Of a stretch of DNA of 64,000 bases, positions 58,575 through 64,000 are shown piece after piece. Position numbers and translations under genes: made by a program. This DNA comes from Gracilibacillus massiliensis. GTDB taxonomy: Bacteria; Bacillota; Bacilli; Bacillales; Amphibacillaceae. The DNA lies in assembly GCF_001458115.1 (NCBI RefSeq), contig NZ_CZRP01000012.1, positions 186,001 to 250,000 of the forward strand. Reading direction: 5' to 3'. Under the pieces are notes generated by a model. It did not search any database and was not told where the DNA came from. It was given only the letters and a program-made list of their open reading frames with translations. Numbering within the stretch: position 1 is the stretch's first letter; every line of letters starts with the position of its first letter.

Positions 58575-59657
58575 ATGTGGTGGAAGGATTCTTATTTTAA
58601 GTATATTACAGCGTTAATTCTTTTACTAATTACTATCTTTTTTATGAAATTGATGAATATGTTTGATCCTTTTTTGACGATATTTAAAACTTTATTTTAT
58701 CCGATTTTAATTGCTGGATTCTTATTTTACATACTACGTCCAGTTGTGGAGTTCATTTCTGAAAAGTTACATGTACCAAACGTCGTGGCGATCGTCATTA
58801 CATTTATCTCGGTGGGAGGCATCCTGTACGGTGCAGGATATTCTTTAGCATCGACGATGAGGAAGGAAGTTGAGGACTTTTCCCATTTACCGAGTAAGCT
58901 AAGAGAAATGGCTGATAAAGCGAAGATGGAAGTGGAGAAAAAGGATATGGGATTGCTTTCGCCGAATTCAATTGAACATGAAATAACCCAGTATTTTAGT
59001 AATTTAACACAACGGATGGGCGAGCACTTCACTGAAATTTTCACGACGGTCATGGGGGCTGCTACTCTTATGATTATAGTCCCTATATTAGTTTTTTTCT
59101 TTTTGAAGGATGGAAATAAGTTTAAGCTGTTTGCTACCAAATTTTTAAAAGATGAGAAGAAACAGGAGGCAAAATCACTGTTATCGAAAGTAGATAAAAC
59201 GATTGCTGCTTATATTATCGGTCAAGTAACCGTGGCGTTTGTTGATGGGATACTCATGTATCTTGGCTATCTCATTATCGGATTACCGTATGCAATTCTA
59301 CTCGGGATTTTTGTGATGGTGACCGCTGTCGTTCCATTTTTTGGACCTATTATTGGGGTGGTTCCTGCATTGATTGTGGCATTAATGCAAGATCCAGTGA
59401 TGGCAATTTATGTATTAATTATTTTAATCGTAGTGCAACAGTTGGAAGGGAATTTAGTGGCACCAACCGTGCTGGGGTCTCGTCTGAAAGTTCATCCGCT
59501 GACGATTATATTATTACTGGTGATCGCAATGCCACTAGCTGGATTTATTGGTATGGTGATAGTAGTACCTCTATATGCAGTAGGAAAAGTACTAGCGATT
59601 AATTTAGTGAAATATATTAAATTATACCGGGATACGATTCGTCCGGAAAAGGGCTGA
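58575..59657 (+). CDS. AI-2E family transporter
   Basis: The 360-residue protein has about eight membrane helices in the AI-2E (TqsA/YtvI/YueF) pattern: paired N-terminal helices, a soluble stretch at about 95-155, then FFFLKDGNKF, FVDGILMYLGYLIIGLPYA and the conserved QQLEGNLVAPTVLGSRLKVHP. Members range from autoinducer-2 export to Na+/H+ antiport; substrate cannot be told here. ATG 58575 follows AAGGGAG; an in-frame ATG at 58548 lacks a ribosome binding site. Confidence 0.88.
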   Translation: MWWKDSYFKYITALILLLITIFFMKLMNMFDPFLTIFKTLFYPILIAGFLFYILRPVVEFISEKLHVPNVVAIVITFISVGGILYGAGYSLASTMRKEVEDFSHLPSKLREMADKAKMEVEKKDMGLLSPNSIEHEITQYFSNLTQRMGEHFTEIFTTVMGAATLMIIVPILVFFFLKDGNKFKLFATKFLKDEKKQEAKSLLSKVDKTIAAYIIGQVTVAFVDGILMYLGYLIIGLPYAILLGIFVMVTAVVPFFGPIIGVVPALIVALMQDPVMAIYVLIILIVVQQLEGNLVAPTVLGSRLKVHPLTIILLLVIAMPLAGFIGMVIVVPLYAVGKVLAINLVKYIKLYRDTIRPEKG

Positions 59658-59769
59658 ATGAATAGACAAGCTTAAAGATGGTGAAACAAAAGTAAAAGGT
59701 AATTAAAGTGATCGGGGAACATAATGTTTTTTGTAGATATAAATTAAAATCCAGAGTGTGAATAGCACG

Positions 59770-59797
59770 TTGATTTTAAATTATCAGTTGTTATGAT
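59770..59797 (+). promoter_or_regulatory. Candidate promoter of yebC
   Basis: TTGATT (59770-59775) and TATGAT (59792-59797), 16 bases apart with a TG extension before the -10, about 50 bases upstream of yebC. Confidence 0.5.
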
Positions 59798-59847
59798 AAA
59801 GTAAAGACAGAAATAATTAATAGATAGATTCAGAGAGGTGAGAAAGC

Positions 59848-60597
59848 ATGGCAGGGCATTCTAAATGGAAAAATATCCAGAGACGTAAAAATGCACAAGA
59901 TGCAAAACGCGGAAAAATTTTTATGAAACACGCAAAAGACATTTATATTGCAGCAAAACAAGGTGGCGGTGATCCAGACATGAATCCAAGTCTTCGTCTG
60001 GCTGTCGATAAAGCAAAGTCAGACAATATGCCAAACGATAATATAGATCGTGCAATTAAAAAGGCTACAGGGGACTTGGACGGAGCTAATTTTGAAGAAT
60101 TAACTTATGAAGGTTATGGACCTGGCGGAACAGCTGTCATGGTGGAAGTATTAACCGATAATAAAAACCGTACAGCATCTGAACTGCGCCATGCCTTTAG
60201 TAAAAATGGAGGCAATTTAGGTGAAAATGGCTGTGTTGCTTTTATGTTTGATCGAAAAGGATATATTGTGATCGATCAAGATAAAACGGATGCAGATGAA
60301 GATACCATGATGCTAGAAGTAATTGAAGCGGGTGCAGAAGAAATGGAAACCGCAGATGGAGCTTATGAGATTTACACAGATCCGGAAGATTTTCAAGACG
60401 TAAAAAGTGCTCTTGAAGAAAGTGGCTTTACACTTGAAACTGCTGAGATCACAATGATTCCACAAACTTTATCAGCTGTAGATGAAAGTGATGGAAACAA
60501 AATGGTTAAGCTTGTCAATATGTTAGAAGACATGGAAGATGTACAAGAAGTACATCACAATATGGATGCTGACGATGAAATTATGGCACAAATATAA
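59848..60597 (+). CDS. yebC: YebC/PmpR-family protein (YrbC)
   Basis: The 249-residue protein matches the family from [14 protein letters not shown] through [16 protein letters not shown] to the end. Members were annotated as transcription regulators; recent work ties YebC-type proteins to relief of ribosome stalling at proline stretches. Which applies here is not visible. GAGAGGTGAG precedes ATG. Confidence 0.95.
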   Translation: MAGHSKWKNIQRRKNAQDAKRGKIFMKHAKDIYIAAKQGGGDPDMNPSLRLAVDKAKSDNMPNDNIDRAIKKATGDLDGANFEELTYEGYGPGGTAVMVEVLTDNKNRTASELRHAFSKNGGNLGENGCVAFMFDRKGYIVIDQDKTDADEDTMMLEVIEAGAEEMETADGAYEIYTDPEDFQDVKSALEESGFTLETAEITMIPQTLSAVDESDGNKMVKLVNMLEDMEDVQEVHHNMDADDEIMAQI

Positions 60598-60649
60598 TAT
60601 CTATTTTCACCATTAGATCTATTTTTTGAATAAATTTGTGATAAATACT

Positions 60650-60683
60650 AAACTGTCTCCTTAATCAAGGTGACAGTTTTTTT
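60650..60683 (+). terminator. Intrinsic terminator after yebC
   Basis: AAACTGTC and GACAGTTT with inner CCTT/AAGG pairs, then TTTTT. Confidence 0.85.
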
Positions 60684-60843
60684 ACGTGTTATAAAACTTC
60701 GGCGCTAGCTAAGAGACTAGGGAAATGACAATTTTTCAAATAAAATGTAAAACTACAATCACTAGATAAATATTGCCGAAATGGTTATATTTCCTGAAAT
60801 TGGACACCCTAAATAGTAACAATACTCGAATGGAGGGGTCTTT

Positions 60844-61386
60844 ATGGGAAAGTTTTGGTTGTTATTAAATGGTGTTGTCGTTTTAATCATAGGGGTCATC
60901 GGGTTTCAAACGCTACTTAATACAGAAGAAATCGAAAAAACTGAAGAGGGAGCACCAGTAGTTGCTCAAGACCCATTAACAATAGAACTCACTCTAGAAA
61001 CGCATTATATAGATGGGAAAGTTGAACGGGAACATTTTGAAGAAACAATAGCTTCGATGCAAGATTTTTGGTCTGAGTATGAAGAGTGGCAAGTGATGGA
61101 GCAAAAAGAAGGTTTTATGCGTTTTCGAAAAGAAGTCGATGATATTTCTCCCTATTTAAAAGCGAATGGATACTTTGGCATTAAAGATGGTACATTAACT
61201 ATCTTCGAAGGTGTACCTCTACAGGAAGCAGCTGTGCAATCCTTTTATCAAATTGACACAGAAGAGTTGGAAACACATCTATACGAGAAGCTGAAAGAGG
61301 GCATAAAAATCGACAACAAACAAGACTATACAGAAGTATTAGAAACATTTCGATCTTATCAGAATGCAGAGGCAGTAAGTAGTTGA
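60844..61386 (+). CDS. bofC: Forespore intercompartmental signalling protein BofC
   Basis: BofC, secreted across the inner forespore membrane, restrains SpoIVB and so times sigma-K activation. The 180-residue protein has an N-terminal membrane or signal helix (about 3-23), an N-domain of beta strands and a C-domain (ISPYLKANGYFGIKDGTLTI). GGAGGGG precedes ATG. A weak TGAAAT (60795) / CAATACT (60820) pair could be a forespore sigma-factor promoter, but the spacer is long. The other sigma-K checkpoint genes spoIVFA and spoIVFB are at 43-45 kb. Confidence 0.9.
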   Translation: MGKFWLLLNGVVVLIIGVIGFQTLLNTEEIEKTEEGAPVVAQDPLTIELTLETHYIDGKVEREHFEETIASMQDFWSEYEEWQVMEQKEGFMRFRKEVDDISPYLKANGYFGIKDGTLTIFEGVPLQEAAVQSFYQIDTEELETHLYEKLKEGIKIDNKQDYTEVLETFRSYQNAEAVSS

Positions 61387-61415
61387 ACGGTGATCACTAA
61401 CCGTTCAACTTTTTT
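61381..61415. terminator. Bidirectional terminator between bofC and the MFS gene
   Basis: AGTTGAACGGT and ACCGTTCAACT form a perfect stem around an 8-base loop, with Ts after it on the plus strand. The stem holds the last codons of the convergent transporter gene. Confidence 0.82.
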
Positions 61416-62551
61416 ACTTTATAGGTTGTAAATATACCTATCATGGCGATAAACGTCATAGATGCCATTATTTGATACATTGTTTGAGAACCGAAATTGT
61501 CAAAAATAGTACCACCTGTAGTACCGCCGACTGCACCACCTAAACCAAAGCAGGTTGACATTAACAATGCTTGTCCGGTACTTCTTAATCGATTTGGTAC
61601 AAAGCTGACTGCTGTTTGTAACGCTACTAACCAGAATAATCCAAAGGTAAGCCCCTGAGATATTTGTAAAAAGACAATCCATTCAGCAGATTCAATAAAT
61701 CCGTACAATAACCAGCGGAGCGTAAATAGCATTGCTACAATTCCTAACAGAAATAAATGATGAAATTTCATTATTTTTTGAGTCAAGAAATAAAAAACTG
61801 GTACTTCACTGAAAGCTGCTAAGCCCCAAGCAGCACCAATCATAAAAGTAGTTGCTCCTAAATTCTCCAGATGTAATACCAGCATCGTGTCGTTCATCCG
61901 ATGAGGAATCATGACTAAAAAGCATAAGAAAAGAAATAACATGAAATTTTTATTGCTTAATACTTCTTTTACACCATTTAGGGAAACCGGATCTGCCGAA
62001 TGGTTATTATCTTTTAAGAATAGTGTTAATGAAATTAATAATAAAATTAAGACCCAAAAGACGATATAAATATTTTTAATGCCGATGAAACCTAATACCG
62101 GACCAGAGGCCACTGCCGTTAACGCAAATCCAATAGACCCCCATAAGCGAATTTTTCCATATTCTCCACGCTTTTTGCTTCCTAAGCTCTTGATCGCCAT
62201 ACTATCGAGTAAAGGTCCAGCAGGCGACATCACAAAATGGAATAGCATAAATGAGAAAAAGACAACAATATAAGAGGTACTAAAAAAAATACTAAAACTT
62301 ATTGCAATTACTGCAAAATATAAAAATAATAATAAACCTTTAATCGTTTTATATTTGTCACTTATGTAACCAAAAAATGGTTGTGCAATGATACTTACCA
62401 TGGGGGCAATCCCTAAAATCGTTCCAATCTCAACAGGAGAAAATCCTCTAAAACTTAAGAATAAAGGTAAAAATGGAAGTATAAGTCCTTTGTTACTCAT
62501 ATTAAAAAAAGTTAACGCTTTCAAAAATCTCAGCTGTCTTGTCTTTGTCAT
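61397..62551 (-). CDS. MFS transporter, sugar/nucleoside permease type
   Basis: The 384-residue protein has twelve hydrophobic segments and the MFS_1-like (LacY/NupG/HsrA-type) N-terminus (KALTFFNMSNKGLILPFLPL), GYISDKYKTIKG after helix 2, and RLWGSIGFA in helix 5. Substrate is not evident. The ATG at 62551 has AAGGATGG upstream; an in-frame ATG at 62578 lacks one. Convergent with bofC, divergent from ruvA. It interrupts the usual bofC-ruvA link and may be a later insertion. Confidence 0.85.
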   Translation of the reverse strand: MTKTRQLRFLKALTFFNMSNKGLILPFLPLFLSFRGFSPVEIGTILGIAPMVSIIAQPFFGYISDKYKTIKGLLLFLYFAVIAISFSIFFSTSYIVVFFSFMLFHFVMSPAGPLLDSMAIKSLGSKKRGEYGKIRLWGSIGFALTAVASGPVLGFIGIKNIYIVFWVLILLLISLTLFLKDNNHSADPVSLNGVKEVLSNKNFMLFLFLCFLVMIPHRMNDTMLVLHLENLGATTFMIGAAWGLAAFSEVPVFYFLTQKIMKFHHLFLLGIVAMLFTLRWLLYGFIESAEWIVFLQISQGLTFGLFWLVALQTAVSFVPNRLRSTGQALLMSTCFGLGGAVGGTTGGTIFDNFGSQTMYQIMASMTFIAMIGIFTTYKVKKLNG

Positions 62552-62721
62552 AAAAGCCCATCCTTTTTCTTTTTTCATTGTAATACTGTATCATAGAAGA
62601 AGATGCGATTTCATTCTTTTTGCTTCACACTATCTTGATTAACGATAAAGAATAAGCTATCATGAATACGAACGTATGATTGTAAAAATTTATAGAATTG
62701 GTTCAAAGAGGAGAAAATGAT

Positions 62722-63321
62722 ATGATTGCATATATACAAGGAGAAGTAGCGGAAATTACCGATCAAGCTGTTATATTAGATGTAAATGGGCTAGGTTATG
62801 AGGTGATATGTCCTAATCCGTATCGTTTTCAAGCAGATGTAGGTCAAAAACAAAAAATATTTACCTATCATTACGTAAGAGAAGATGCACAAATATTGTA
62901 CGGATTTCAAACCCAAGATGAAAAATCGCTTTTTTCCAAAATATTAAATGTATCTGGAATTGGTCCAAAAGGTGCACTTGCAGTACTAGCGACCACATCT
63001 GTACAAGATTTTGTTGTAGCGATCGAACAAGAAGATGAAAAGTTTTTAACCAGTTTTCCAGGGGTGGGCAAGAAGACAGCACGGCAGATGATTTTAGACT
63101 TAAAAGGAAAATTACCTTTTGAGTATCCTGCAGACAATTTATTCACAGAAACCAAGAATCAACCAAATGATAACCATGCATTATTAGAAGCTGTCGAGGC
63201 TTTAAAAGCACTTGGTTATTCGGACAAAGAAATCACCCAGGTTAAACCTGCTTTAGCAAATGAACAAAGTGATGCAGCAGATACATATATAAGAAAAGGT
63301 TTATCTTTATTAATGAAGTAA
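62722..63321 (+). CDS. ruvA: Holliday junction DNA helicase subunit RuvA
   Basis: The 199-residue protein has an N-terminal OB domain ([19 protein letters not shown]), a tandem helix-hairpin-helix domain ([35 protein letters not shown]) and a C-terminal UBA-like domain that binds RuvB ([15 protein letters not shown]). ATG 62722 lies behind AAAGAGGAG; the frame runs 8 codons upstream across that site. It is followed by ruvB after 16 bases. Confidence 0.97.
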   Translation: MIAYIQGEVAEITDQAVILDVNGLGYEVICPNPYRFQADVGQKQKIFTYHYVREDAQILYGFQTQDEKSLFSKILNVSGIGPKGALAVLATTSVQDFVVAIEQEDEKFLTSFPGVGKKTARQMILDLKGKLPFEYPADNLFTETKNQPNDNHALLEAVEALKALGYSDKEITQVKPALANEQSDAADTYIRKGLSLLMK

Positions 63322-63337
63322 AAGAGGAAGGAGCTTC

Positions 63338-64000
63338 ATGATGGAAGAGCGGATCATATCGCAAGAGACACTTGAAGAAGATTTGTCTGAAGAGCTCAGT
63401 CTCCGTCCACAATTATTAAAGCAGTATATTGGGCAACATAAAGCAAAGGAAAACTTATCGATCTTTATTGAGGCAGCCAAAATGCGTAACGAAGCATTGG
63501 ATCACGTCCTTTTATATGGTCCACCAGGACTCGGGAAGACGACAATGGCACAAATTATCGCCAATGAAATGGGGGTTCAGTTTAAACAAACCTCCGGACC
63601 TGCCATCGAACGATCGGGTGATTTAGCAGCTATTTTATCTTCATTGGAAGTCGGTGATGTGCTTTTTATTGATGAAATTCATCGTTTACCTAGAGCTGTG
63701 GAAGAGATTCTCTATCCAGCAATGGAGGATTTTTGCCTTGATATTGTAATCGGACAAGGGCCTAGTGCTCGTTCGGTTCAATTGGATCTTCCGCCGTTTA
63801 CATTAGTAGGTGCGACGACAAGAGCAGGATTATTGTCTGCTCCATTACGAGATCGTTTTGGTGTATTAAGTCGATTAGAGTTTTATGAAGTTGTAGATTT
63901 GTGTGCGATTGTTGAGAGAACGGCAGATATTTTTCAAGTGGAGATTGATAAAACAGCAGCCCTGGAGGTCGCTAGAAGGTCACGGGGCACACCAAGAATT
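63338..64000 (+). CDS. ruvB: Holliday junction branch migration ATPase RuvB, 3' end outside window
   Basis: The first 221 codons of a gene of about 335 are visible; the right edge of the window cuts it in frame. Walker [10 protein letters not shown] and Walker [11 protein letters not shown] are present, as is the arginine-rich sensor SRGTPRI at the edge. GAGGAAGGAG precedes the tandem ATGs at 63338 and 63341. It drives branch migration with RuvA. Confidence 0.97.
   Translation, partial: MMEERIISQETLEEDLSEELSLRPQLLKQYIGQHKAKENLSIFIEAAKMRNEALDHVLLYGPPGLGKTTMAQIIANEMGVQFKQTSGPAIERSGDLAAILSSLEVGDVLFIDEIHRLPRAVEEILYPAMEDFCLDIVIGQGPSARSVQLDLPPFTLVGATTRAGLLSAPLRDRFGVLSRLEFYEVVDLCAIVERTADIFQVEIDKTAALEVARRSRGTPRI

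Overview
The window is about 64 kb of a low-GC, endospore-forming member of the Bacillaceae. Gene order follows the Bacillus subtilis arc ysoA-tig-clpX-lonA-engB-hemAXCDBL-spoVID-ysxE ... valS-folC ... spoIIB-radC-mreBCD-minCD-spoIVFA/FB-rplU-prp-rpmA-spo0B-obgE-pheBA-nadR/nadS-nadBCA-safA ... yebC-bofC-ruvAB. Spore genes (spoVID, ysxE, spoIIB, spoIVFA/FB, spo0B, safA, bofC) show an endospore former. Codon use, the type IV pilus at the comC position and the repeats fit a halotolerant genus such as Gracilibacillus, but that placement is inference.

Layout. 1-7.2 kb: protein quality control (trigger factor, ClpX, LonA) and GTPase EngB; lonB is absent. 7.2-8.3 kb: a palindromic repeat, a truncated EamA-type transporter and a small membrane protein. 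8.3-14.7 kb: haem biosynthesis operon hemAXCDBL with a FUR-family box upstream. 14.9-17.6 kb: spore coat genes spoVID and ysxE with a mobile-type repeat between them. 17.7-18.15 kb: a cyclic-di-GMP-I riboswitch directly ahead of a 42-codon SinI-like anti-repressor gene. 18.2-21.2 kb: type II NADH dehydrogenase and a FetAB-type ABC exporter. 21.2-25.9 kb: T-box-controlled valS, with a repeat inside its leader, then folC. 25.9-35.7 kb: a complete Gram-positive type IV pilus operon (minor pilins, PilB, PilT, PilC, major pilin, prepilin peptidase, PilM, PilN, PilO) where B. subtilis has only comC. 35.9-43 kb: spoIIB, a repeat-filled gap where maf would be expected, radC, mreBCD, minCD. 43-51.3 kb: spoIVFAB, an RNase G homologue, rplU-prp-rpmA, spo0B-obgE, pheBA. 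51.8-57.1 kb: divergent NAD biosynthesis genes with a likely NadR operator. 57.2-64 kb: safA, an AI-2E-family protein, yebC, bofC, an MFS transporter, ruvA and the start of ruvB.

The least ordinary content is (i) the riboswitch/SinI pair; (ii) the type IV pilus operon, whose assembly ATPase carries a degenerate MshEN-type N-terminus and whose PilX-like pilin carries a large beta-rich C-terminal graft; and (iii) at least seven non-coding repeat elements in three related groups. Six of these sit just downstream of intrinsic terminators. Two are opposed arrays of 9-bp boxes with an exact 21-bp period. Several share a terminal inverted repeat of the type AAACTGCGAAGTA, so they look like MITEs moved by a transposase that is not encoded here.
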